DNA of 64,000 nucleotides, from positions 1 through 64,000 of the forward strand of contig CAMYXA010000003.1 of NCBI GenBank assembly GCA_947302975.1. Direction: 5' to 3'. Source of the stretch: an uncultured Candidatus Saccharibacteria bacterium (lineage in GTDB: Bacteria > Patescibacteriota > Saccharimonadia > Saccharimonadales > Saccharimonadaceae). Within the stretch, counting starts at the first letter, position 1. Each line of letters begins with the position of its first letter. The notes beneath the pieces were generated by a model. It saw only the letters and a program-made list of their open reading frames with translations, did not search any database and was not told the DNA's origin. Below, piece after piece: positions 50,191 to 58,646 of the stretch. Both the position numbers and the translations under genes were made by a program.

Positions 50191-52131
50191 ATGTTCTATG
50201 AGGTGATTCCGGGCAAGATTTTCAACAAAAATGCCGGCTTTTTGACCTATTCCGCAGAAGAACCCGTAAAAATCGGCCAAATCGTCGAAATTCCGCTTGG
50301 GCGCAGCAAAACTTTTGGCATTATCTACAAAAAAGTTGCTCAACCGGACTTCCCTACCAAACCAATCTCAAAAATATTGTATTCAAATCCGCTCCCAACC
50401 CACTTACTAAAACTCATTGTTTGGATGAGTGAATATTATTTGACACCAATGCCAACCATCGTTAGCCTCATTCTACCAAACGGCGTCACGAAGTCCCGTC
50501 GCGCATCCAAGGCAAAGAACCCAGAAAAAACCGAACAAGCTCAAAAACTGCCTATCATTCCGCTCAATAACGCCCAAAAAATGGCCCTAGAAGCCCTAAA
50601 AACAGCCCCAGAAGCCACCAAACTGCTTCATGGTGTGACCGGTAGCGGAAAAACCAATATCTACCTAGAAATGGCTAAAAATGCCCTAAAAGAGCACAAA
50701 TCCACCATCCTTTTAGTCCCAGAAATCGCCCTAACCAGCCAACTTGTTCGGGTTTTTGAGGACACTTTCAGCACTAAAATCACTCTCATTCACTCCCGCC
50801 AGACCGAAGCCGAACGTCACAAGATCTGGGAAGGCATCCTAAACGCAGACGATCCTCAGATCGTCGTTGGTCCACGCTCTGCCCTATTCGCGCCTCTAAA
50901 AGACCTCGGCCTCATCATTATCGACGAATGCCACGAATCGACTTATTTCCAAGAAAACACCCCAAAATATTCTACCCTTCGCCTAGCTAGCTTCATTGCG
51001 AAAACCCTTAGAATCGACTGCGTCGAAGGCTCCGCCACTCCGCTCGCTCAGGATTACTATCTCGCAAAGTCACGCGGTTCCCTGGTCACCATCAAAGAAA
51101 AAGCCATCAAAACTGCCAAGCCGCCAAAAATCGAAATCATCGATTTTAAAAACCGCGACAACTTCCTAAAGAACCGCTATTTCAGCAACAACCTCCTAAA
51201 AGCAATCGAAGAAAATCTAAAAAATCATCGCCAAACTCTGATCTTCCATAATCGTCGTGGCTCTGCCCCGCTTTCCATTTGCGAAAGCTGTGGCGAAGAA
51301 TTTCTCTGTCCAAATTGTTTCCTCCCACTCACCCTCCACTCCGACACCTACGAGCTCATCTGTCACACCTGCGGTCATCATGAAAAAGTGCCACATTCTT
51401 GTCCAAAATGCGGCTCGCCAAACATCCTTCACAAAGGTTTTGGCACCAAGCTACTCGAATCCGAATTAAAAAGACTCTTTAAAACCGCCAAGATCGCCCG
51501 CTTCGACGCTGATAACAAGAAGAATGATTCCCTGGATGCCCTCTACGACGAAGTCAGAAACGGTGACATCGACATCATCATCGGCACCCAAACCGTCGCC
51601 AAGGGCCTTGATCTAAAAAACCTCGCCACCGTTGGCATCGTTCAGGCCGACTCTGGCCTTTCCCTGCCAGATTATTCTTCTGAGGAACGCATTTTCGAAC
51701 TCATCACCCAAGTTATCGGTCGCGTTGGCCGTGGCCACATCGAAGATACCAACGTTTTCATCCAAACCTTCCGACCTGATTCAGAAGTTATAAAAGCCGC
51801 CATCAAAAACGATTACGAATCCTTCGTCGACCATATATTATATAGCCGAAAAAAGTCCCACTTCCCACCATTTTCATTCCTCGCCAAGATCGAAATCACC
51901 TACAAAACCGAAGCCTTATCCATCAAAAAAATCCGCGAAGCCAGAAGTACTTTAAGCAAAATCGACGGCCTCTACCTTTCCGCCCCCGCTCCAGCCTTCC
52001 ACGAGCATGACAAAAACGGCTACACCTGGCAGCTCGTAATCCGCGCTAAATCTCGCGCAAAACTCATTGAATCATTGAAGACTATCGACCCGGCCTTCCG
52101 CGTCACCCTCGACCCGCCATCTCTTTTATGA
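50191..52131 (+). CDS. priA: Primosomal protein N' helicase
   Basis: LLHGVTGSGKTNIYLEM, IIDECHESTYFQ, zinc cysteines CESCGEEFLCPNC, IGTQTVAKGLDLKNL; start at 50191. Confidence 0.94.
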   Translation: MFYEVIPGKIFNKNAGFLTYSAEEPVKIGQIVEIPLGRSKTFGIIYKKVAQPDFPTKPISKILYSNPLPTHLLKLIVWMSEYYLTPMPTIVSLILPNGVTKSRRASKAKNPEKTEQAQKLPIIPLNNAQKMALEALKTAPEATKLLHGVTGSGKTNIYLEMAKNALKEHKSTILLVPEIALTSQLVRVFEDTFSTKITLIHSRQTEAERHKIWEGILNADDPQIVVGPRSALFAPLKDLGLIIIDECHESTYFQENTPKYSTLRLASFIAKTLRIDCVEGSATPLAQDYYLAKSRGSLVTIKEKAIKTAKPPKIEIIDFKNRDNFLKNRYFSNNLLKAIEENLKNHRQTLIFHNRRGSAPLSICESCGEEFLCPNCFLPLTLHSDTYELICHTCGHHEKVPHSCPKCGSPNILHKGFGTKLLESELKRLFKTAKIARFDADNKKNDSLDALYDEVRNGDIDIIIGTQTVAKGLDLKNLATVGIVQADSGLSLPDYSSEERIFELITQVIGRVGRGHIEDTNVFIQTFRPDSEVIKAAIKNDYESFVDHILYSRKKSHFPPFSFLAKIEITYKTEALSIKKIREARSTLSKIDGLYLSAPAPAFHEHDKNGYTWQLVIRAKSRAKLIESLKTIDPAFRVTLDPPSLL

Positions 52132-52144
52132 TATAATAATAGTA

Positions 52145-52723
52145 ATGAAAAAGATTATCACTACACCGGATCCTCGCCTGCGCGAGAAATCCACTAAGGT
52201 TGGCGTAATCGACGACGAAATCCATCAAATTATTGCCGACATGAAAAAGCTCTCCCTCGACTGGGAAAAAGAGCATCCTTATGAATTGTCTGCCGCAATG
52301 GCCGCTCCTCAAATGGCCGCCATGAAACGTATCATTATCGTCCGTGACGATATGGACAACAAAGAAAACGCCGAATTTACCGCCCTTTTGAACCCGGAAA
52401 TCATCAAGGCCGAAGGCAAAATCAGCCGCGACTACGAAGGTTGTCTTTCTGTTCCAAAAATCTACGCCCTCGTTGACCGTCCATCCAAGATTAAAATCAA
52501 AGCTATGCTCGAAGATGGCACCGAAGTACGCGTCAAAGCCGAAGGTGATCTCGCCCGCGTCATTCAACATGAAATCGACCACCTCGATGGCATTCTCTTT
52601 ATAGACCGCGCTCGTGGCGACAAAAAGGCTTTCTATGAAATGGACGATAATGGCGATCTCCAACCAATCAAAGATTACGACAAAGAAATCGAAAACAACA
52701 AAGAGCTCTTTCCCGATGACTAA
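52145..52723 (+). CDS. def: Peptide deformylase
   Basis: ITTPDPRLREKS, LSAAMAAPQ, EGCLSVP, QHEIDHLDGILFIDR. Confidence 0.92.
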   Translation: MKKIITTPDPRLREKSTKVGVIDDEIHQIIADMKKLSLDWEKEHPYELSAAMAAPQMAAMKRIIIVRDDMDNKENAEFTALLNPEIIKAEGKISRDYEGCLSVPKIYALVDRPSKIKIKAMLEDGTEVRVKAEGDLARVIQHEIDHLDGILFIDRARGDKKAFYEMDDNGDLQPIKDYDKEIENNKELFPDD

Positions 52724-53486
52724 AATTATTTTCTTTGGCAACGGTCCACTTGCAGATTTTTCAAAAGCGATCCTAGAAAAGCATTTCGACATTGTTTTTC
52801 ATGCCCGCACCAAAGAAGATCTCGAAACCGTCAAAGAAATTAAGAAAAAAGATAAAGACGTTCACGGCGTGCTCGCCTCTTTTGGCGTCATGATAAGAAG
52901 CGACGTCTTGGACCTATTCGAACCAGAAGGGATCCTAAATATCCATCCTTCCCTCCTCCCGAAATATCGTGGCGCCTCACCAATCGAAACTGCCATTCTT
53001 TCAGGCGATACCAACTTTTCCGTCTCTATCATGAAACTCGTGAAAGCTATGGACGCTGGCCCGATCTATTACCAAACCACCTTCAAAAACCTAGAGCTAG
53101 ATAAAACCACCATCTACCAAACTCTCGCCGAAGCCGGCGCCAACTGGCTCGTTAATCATCTTGAAAACCTTCCAGAACCAACTCTCCAAAACGACGACGA
53201 CGCAACCTTCACGACCAAGTTCGATAAGTCCATGTCCCTTCTCACTCCCGAAACTGATTCTGCCGAAAAGACCCTCCGAAAAATCATTGCATTTGAAAAC
53301 TTTCCAAAAGCCAAATACGTTTTCTTTGGCAAAGAATGCATCATTTTGAAAGCCCACCTCTCCGATTCCCCATCCAAGCTTTCGCTAAAATGCCAAGACG
53401 GCAAATTCGTCGGCATCGACATCCTTCAGCCGGCCGGCAAAAAGCCAATGGATCAAAAGTCCTTCCTAAACGGATACGCAAAATAA
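52716..53486 (+). CDS. fmt: Methionyl-tRNA formyltransferase, short form
   Basis: TKIIFFGNGPLADFS, ILNIHPSLLPKYRGASPIETAILSGDTNFSVSIMKLVKAMDAGPI; start 52716. Confidence 0.85.
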   Translation: MTKIIFFGNGPLADFSKAILEKHFDIVFHARTKEDLETVKEIKKKDKDVHGVLASFGVMIRSDVLDLFEPEGILNIHPSLLPKYRGASPIETAILSGDTNFSVSIMKLVKAMDAGPIYYQTTFKNLELDKTTIYQTLAEAGANWLVNHLENLPEPTLQNDDDATFTTKFDKSMSLLTPETDSAEKTLRKIIAFENFPKAKYVFFGKECIILKAHLSDSPSKLSLKCQDGKFVGIDILQPAGKKPMDQKSFLNGYAK

Positions 53487-53513
53487 AAAAAACGCCCCTT
53501 TCGGGGCTATTTT

Positions 53514-53801
53514 TTATAACAATTTGTCGCTATTTGCGCGAATTTCGTCTTTGATCTCTTGGATCGTGCGCGTCACAATTTCACGATAATCCGGGCGGTT
53601 CTTCTCGAGCCACTTCGCAGCTTCAAGTTTGTCCGTGATTGCATCAAATTCAGCAAGTTGCACTTCGGTCAGACCTTTAGAAATACGCTCGCCAATGCGA
53701 ATCTCAAGCTCTCTTTGGACATACTCCAAAAAGTCTTTTTTCTGTTCTGCTGGCATCGCGGTAAGACCAACTTCCGCCAAAAATGCATCATTAAATTCCA
53801 T
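53514..53801 (-). CDS. DUF5663-like small protein
   Basis: MEFNDAFLAEVGLTAMPAEQKKDFLEYVQRELEIRIGERIS; TACAAT 6 nt upstream of ATG. Confidence 0.55.
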   Translation of the reverse strand: MEFNDAFLAEVGLTAMPAEQKKDFLEYVQRELEIRIGERISKGLTEVQLAEFDAITDKLEAAKWLEKNRPDYREIVTRTIQEIKDEIRANSDKLL

Positions 53802-53846
53802 AGTTTTATTGTAACGAGTTTGCCCAAAAAATCAATAGGCTTATGC

Positions 53847-55613
53847 TTACAATGTCCTTCTCTTGGTTTCGCGAGTGAAGAACTTCAGGCGATCATTTAA
53901 TTCAATAGTGATCTTGTGTTCAGTCTTAAGTGCAAGGCCACCAGTCTCACCAGCGGCAAGTTCCTTAACATCCATCTTTTCCTTCTGGACGGAAGTAACT
54001 TCGACCTCACCAATATACGTCTTGTCTCGAATTACACGAGCAAGCATGCCAGGTTTCACTACACCAGTAAGCATTTCACCACCAGCAATGATAGATGATT
54101 TTTCGGTACGGAAAACACCTTTAATCTTCATCTCGCCCTGGTCTTCCTCAACGATTTCTGCATCGAGCAAGTCTTCCATTTCGTGCTTTGCATCATCAAG
54201 CAATTCATAAATCACTTTGTAAGTCTTAATCTTCACGCCATCGCGGGCTGCCATTTTCGAAATATTAATTGGCACCGAAACGTTGAAACCATAAACCACG
54301 GTATTCTCGCCGGCAGCCATATAAACATCGTTTTCGTTGATGTCACCAACGCCGGTCGAAACAATATTAAGAGTAATCTCGCCTTTTGTATCGATGAGTT
54401 TCAAAGAATCGACTACAGAAGTAACTGAACCAAGCACGTCGCCCTTAATAATAACATTAAAGGTCTTCGAATTATCAGCAGTATTCATCATGCGAAGAAG
54501 GTCGGTTGAAGTCACGTTAGCCGAAGCACTTTCGTCGGCTGCAGCCTGTGCATTGAGGAGTGCCATCTTGCGAGCAGTCTTTTCATCCGCCACCTCAACA
54601 AAACGATCACCAAAGCTTGGAAGCTCCTTAAAGCCAGTAATTGTTACTGGAATTGAAGGTGTTGCCTTGCCCTTTGGCTTACCACGCCAATCTAGCATCG
54701 TACGAACTTTGCCATAAGTCGAGCCAGCCACAATAAACTCACCAACCTTTAGTTCCCCGCCGGTCACAAGAAGGTTAACCACTGAACCACGTCCAGTTTC
54801 CATGTGTGACTCAATCACAAGACCTTCAGCTGGAATATCAACATCCGCCTTGAGCTCTTCAATATCAGCAGTAAGCAAAATCATATCAAGCAACTTATCG
54901 AGGTTCGTTCCGAGCTTTGCGGAAACCGGCACCATCGTAATATCGCCGCCCCATTCTTCTGGCTGGAGACCATGTTGAGAAAGATCTGCCATCGTGCGCT
55001 GGACATCAGCACCTTCACGGTCGATCTTGTTAATTGCGACAATGATTTTCGCATTCGCGGATTGTGCGAATTTGATTGCCTCAACAGTCTGTGGCTTCAC
55101 ACCATCATCTGCAGCCACCACAATCACCACGATGTCGGTAAGCATTGCGCCGTGCTGACGAATTGCTGCGAAAGCTTCGTGACCTGGAGTATCAAGAAAA
55201 GTAATCCAACGATCTTCATATTTAAGCTGGTATGCAGAAATGTGCTGAGTGATACCACCAGCCTCGCCAGAAGCAGTTTTCTTATCAAGAAGTGTATCAA
55301 GGAGCGTAGTTTTACCATGGTCAACGTGACCCATCACAGCTACTACTGGTGGGCGAGCAATTGCCTTGTCGGAAAGTTCATGACGGATTTCGGAAGTCTT
55401 GGTTGCAGTATTTTTGCGCTCAAGAACCACGTTTTCCATTCCAAGTTCATCAATAATAATAGAGGCGGTCTCAAAATCAAGACGCTGATTAATCGTCGCC
55501 ACAATACCATTCTTAAACAACTCACCAATGAGCGACGTGACGGAAAGCCCGAGCGCCTTCGCTAGCTCATCGACAGTAATCGAACCGGCAATCTGAATCG
55601 TTTTCTTTTCCAT
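53847..55613 (-). CDS. infB: Translation initiation factor IF-2
   Basis: [48 protein letters not shown]. Confidence 0.96.
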   Translation of the reverse strand: MEKKTIQIAGSITVDELAKALGLSVTSLIGELFKNGIVATINQRLDFETASIIIDELGMENVVLERKNTATKTSEIRHELSDKAIARPPVVAVMGHVDHGKTTLLDTLLDKKTASGEAGGITQHISAYQLKYEDRWITFLDTPGHEAFAAIRQHGAMLTDIVVIVVAADDGVKPQTVEAIKFAQSANAKIIVAINKIDREGADVQRTMADLSQHGLQPEEWGGDITMVPVSAKLGTNLDKLLDMILLTADIEELKADVDIPAEGLVIESHMETGRGSVVNLLVTGGELKVGEFIVAGSTYGKVRTMLDWRGKPKGKATPSIPVTITGFKELPSFGDRFVEVADEKTARKMALLNAQAAADESASANVTSTDLLRMMNTADNSKTFNVIIKGDVLGSVTSVVDSLKLIDTKGEITLNIVSTGVGDINENDVYMAAGENTVVYGFNVSVPINISKMAARDGVKIKTYKVIYELLDDAKHEMEDLLDAEIVEEDQGEMKIKGVFRTEKSSIIAGGEMLTGVVKPGMLARVIRDKTYIGEVEVTSVQKEKMDVKELAAGETGGLALKTEHKITIELNDRLKFFTRETKRRTL

Positions 55614-55737
55614 TTGCTAGCTCCTTTCTATTTTTATACGTTCTGCTAAGCCAAATTTTTTGGCCACAACAAAAAATGTTTAAATCTTCCATTAATTTTA
55701 CCACAAAATGAATTTTTATGCTATAATAAGGCAATAA

Positions 55738-55812
55738 TCCCCTGTAGCTCAATGGTGGAGCAAGAAGCTGTTAACTTCGAGGTTGCCAGTTCGAGTCTGG
55801 CCGGGGGAGCCA
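55738..55812 (+). tRNA. tRNA-Asn (GTT), CCA encoded
   Basis: TCCCCTGTAGCTCAATGGTGGAGCAAGAAG CTGTTAA CTTCGAGGTTGCCAGTTCGAGTCTGGCCGGGGGAGCCA; upstream TATAAT at 55722. Confidence 0.92.
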
Positions 55813-55867
55813 CAGAATAAAGAAATAGACCCGCAGGGTCTAGTTTTTTATTCTGGTGCTGTTTCGA

Positions 55868-56008
55868 GGCCAGACGAGAACTGGCTTTAGCCAGTTCGTC
55901 TCACAAGGAGACGAGCGAATATCCAAAACATGTTTTGGATATCCCGAGACGACGCAGCGAGAGAACGCATCTCCGCAGGAGATGTGTGACGTCTGGCCGG
56001 GGGAGCCA
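55868..56008 (+). repeat. tRNA-Asn-derived hairpin array with duplicated tRNA 3' end
   Basis: GTCTGGCCGGGGGAGCCA at 55795-55812 and again at 55991-56008; inverted T-arm GGCCAGACGAGAACTGGC at 55868-55885; four nested hairpins. Confidence 0.8.
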
Positions 56009-56076
56009 TATTGGACGAGAGTCCAATTTTTGTTTGCATCAAAGCCCCTCACATTGAACAAAACCCCAATCTGTGA

Positions 56077-56121
56077 TATAATAGTAATATGGATGCGCCA
56101 ATCTAGAACAGGCGCATTTTT
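56077..56121 (+). promoter_or_regulatory. Promoter, leaderless micro-ORF and terminator-like attenuator before NTase gene
   Basis: TATAAT 56077-56082, N6, ATG GAT GCG CCA ATC TAG (56089-56106), hairpin ATGCGCC/GGCGCAT then TTTTT. Confidence 0.55.
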
Positions 56122-56168
56122 GCTACAGACAGGGCAGCTGTCTAGAACATTAAAAGGAGGTTGATAAA

Positions 56169-57368
56169 GTGTTATCTTTCATTCCGCCATTTACGGAACT
56201 GATGACGAATCTGGACGAGTACCGCCGCTATTATCCATGTAGTAATATTACGGAACATTCGTTGCGACTTGATGACATCAATCGCATCGAAATGTATTAC
56301 GACAATGATAAGGCAGACCATTACCGTCGCATGTTTTATCAGGGCTGCATGGATATTCTCGAGAGACAACCACGTTTTGCGCTTTATATTCCATTCGAAG
56401 AGCTTCAAAACGCGCCGGACGTCTTTCGAGAAGAATATCTTAAGGCGTGGCGCGAATGTTGTCATTATCTCGATGTCCGTGAGTGTTTTAATCTTGGTGA
56501 TATCTACGAGCAGTCCGCAAGTACCGGTGAACCGGAACGTGTTGTTAAGGCCTATCATCTACTACCATGGCTAATTCGTTGGGGCTATCTAAGCGAAAAG
56601 GATCTAGCGGAACTAGTAAAGGAGCATCTGATGGATCAAAATCGTTACGCCCTAAATTCAATTAGGGATGCGATACCAGCAGTTAGTCCCTACATCTCCG
56701 ACAAATACCGCTATAGATTCAAGATCTGGCTTTCAGGAGTTACCCCAATCGAAAAGCCAACCCTGAAGTACACTACACCAAGGCGCCAAGAATGGCTCGA
56801 GCAAAGTAGGAAGCGAAAAAAGATCGAGCTTCAGCACCCAGCTGGGCCTTTCAGCGCGAACATGCAAATCGTCAGGAACGCCATAAAAAGCGTCCCAAAA
56901 GACGGAGAAATTCTTCTCATCGGAGGCTCTACTCTAAAAGGCTACAGCACAAACGTATCAGATACAGACATCTACCATCTCGATATTTCAACAGGCAATA
57001 TTGCTGAATCAGTTGAAATTGCCAACTTTGAGGCCGAGCTCGGTGATCCCGTTCTAGCTCACGTCTACCTAAACACGATTTGGTGCGGCAACTATGACAA
57101 GGAACAGCTCCATAAAATCCGAAGTGAAATCGTTCAAGCATATCTCGACCAGGAAGACTGGGAAACCCGTCGTCTCACACTTGAACGCCTCGAGACTGAT
57201 CTGCTTCAATTCCGCTTGATGCATAAGGGTATGCGTTACGCTTATCCGGATGATCTCAGCAAAGAAACAAAGTCGTTCCCTTCCATCGATGGTGCCAGTG
57301 CATTTTATGACGACAGGTATCGCCAAATCGCAACCTTACTATTCGCGCGTTATGTTTGGCTTCCGTAA
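56169..57368 (+). CDS. Nucleotidyltransferase-like protein
   Basis: Pol-beta/MNT-like motif LLIGGSTLKGYSTNVSDTDIYHLDI; GTG start after AAAAGGAGG. Confidence 0.6.
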   Translation: MLSFIPPFTELMTNLDEYRRYYPCSNITEHSLRLDDINRIEMYYDNDKADHYRRMFYQGCMDILERQPRFALYIPFEELQNAPDVFREEYLKAWRECCHYLDVRECFNLGDIYEQSASTGEPERVVKAYHLLPWLIRWGYLSEKDLAELVKEHLMDQNRYALNSIRDAIPAVSPYISDKYRYRFKIWLSGVTPIEKPTLKYTTPRRQEWLEQSRKRKKIELQHPAGPFSANMQIVRNAIKSVPKDGEILLIGGSTLKGYSTNVSDTDIYHLDISTGNIAESVEIANFEAELGDPVLAHVYLNTIWCGNYDKEQLHKIRSEIVQAYLDQEDWETRRLTLERLETDLLQFRLMHKGMRYAYPDDLSKETKSFPSIDGASAFYDDRYRQIATLLFARYVWLP

Positions 57369-57382
57369 CCAAAGCGCAAAAA

Positions 57383-57410
57383 ACCCGAGCAAATGCTCGG
57401 GTTTTTCATT
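57383..57410. terminator. Bidirectional terminator between convergent NTase gene and operon
   Basis: AACCCGAGCA aa TGCTCGGGTT TTT. Confidence 0.8.
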
Positions 57411-57427
57411 GATCTAGATTAGAACTC

Positions 57428-58630
57428 TTAAACAAAGAAATCCTTGCCGCCGATACTGTTTACGCCGCCCTCAGAATTAGCGCCCTTAAGGCCAAGCTGA
57501 TTTCCGATCTGCCACAGTGCCGCAAGATACTTCACTTCATCGCCGACAGTAGTCATTTCATCAAGCTTGACAAAGCCCAGTACGAAGCGGACCATGTTCT
57601 GTTCCTGTCTCGCATAAAGCGAGTTGATACTAATACCCAGCCGCTTCAGCATCATCTCGCGATTTACTGCTCCAACCAGTGCCGGAAGACCAGGAGTATC
57701 GAGAATCTTACTAACCTGACCCGCATCATAGCAAAGCGCAGTTGCAACCTGAATGCCAAAACCTCTAAACACATGATTAATAGCGTCCTTGAGAGCATCG
57801 GATGCGTCGCGAACCGAATCTGTAGGCGGAAGCTGTGCTGCCGCGTTCATGATCGGAGCGCCGCTGGACATACCGGCAAACATCGCCATTATCATGCTCG
57901 GATTAGAGTAACTTGCGCTAAGAGCGTTATACCAAGCATCAAGTGCCTCGAAAGCCTCACGGATTGCAGGCCACATCTCATCACGCGTCCTCTTCAGGAA
58001 CTGATCTTTTCTCTTCTGCGTAGCAAAAGAACCGTCCAGTCCTTCGATGGCTGCAAAGATTTCGCTGTAGTCATGCCGAGTAAGCAGCTTCCTGATCTTA
58101 AAGTATTCCCCGCTAACCGGCTCATCATTTGCTTCAGCAAACTTTTCCATCTCAACGCTGAGAAGTTCCGGGACTTTAAACAATCCACACTTGTCTGCAA
58201 ATGCTGCGCGAATTGCACTGACATAAGAAGCTTCGCCCACCTTCAGGACGCCGCCAGACTTCAATGAAGAAAGCCATGCGACATCATCCATCGGTGCAGG
58301 AAGAATCGAGACCGGATCAATACTGATATTGATATCAGTCTTCGGCTTATCGTCTGCTGCGCTTGTTGCCTCTGCCTTAAGGCTTGCAAGAAGCTTTCTG
58401 GCCTGAACTTTCTTGATGCCGATCCCTACGAGATCATCTTCGGTGAGTACCGCAAGATCATCGACGCATTTAACGCCAAGCTTCTGAGCTCCATACCAGG
58501 CTTCTAAGCTACCGCCATACTCTTTCAGCTTCTCAAGAACAGGGTCGACACATTTCGTAGCCTCTTCCGTTACCTCAGTTACTTCAGTTACTTCAACTTC
58601 GGGATTCGTGATTTTTGTTTCATCTGACAT
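57428..58630 (-). CDS. SAM-like (sterile alpha motif) domain protein, otherwise uncharacterised
   Basis: LEAWYGAQKLGVKCVDDLAVLTEDDLVGIGIKKVQARKLLASL; ATG 58630 after SD aaaggtgg. Confidence 0.6.
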   Translation of the reverse strand: MSDETKITNPEVEVTEVTEVTEEATKCVDPVLEKLKEYGGSLEAWYGAQKLGVKCVDDLAVLTEDDLVGIGIKKVQARKLLASLKAEATSAADDKPKTDINISIDPVSILPAPMDDVAWLSSLKSGGVLKVGEASYVSAIRAAFADKCGLFKVPELLSVEMEKFAEANDEPVSGEYFKIRKLLTRHDYSEIFAAIEGLDGSFATQKRKDQFLKRTRDEMWPAIREAFEALDAWYNALSASYSNPSMIMAMFAGMSSGAPIMNAAAQLPPTDSVRDASDALKDAINHVFRGFGIQVATALCYDAGQVSKILDTPGLPALVGAVNREMMLKRLGISINSLYARQEQNMVRFVLGFVKLDEMTTVGDEVKYLAALWQIGNQLGLKGANSEGGVNSIGGKDFFV

Positions 58631-58646
58631 AATAGTTTCCACCTTT

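Noticed and set aside
52103-52792. 229-aa minus-strand ORF
   Set aside because: Antisense shadow of def, which has clear catalytic motifs.
54972-55565. 197-aa plus ORF
   Set aside because: Antisense shadow of infB.
55868-56008. CRISPR array
   Set aside because: Hairpins are non-identical with no regular spacer/repeat period and no cas genes.
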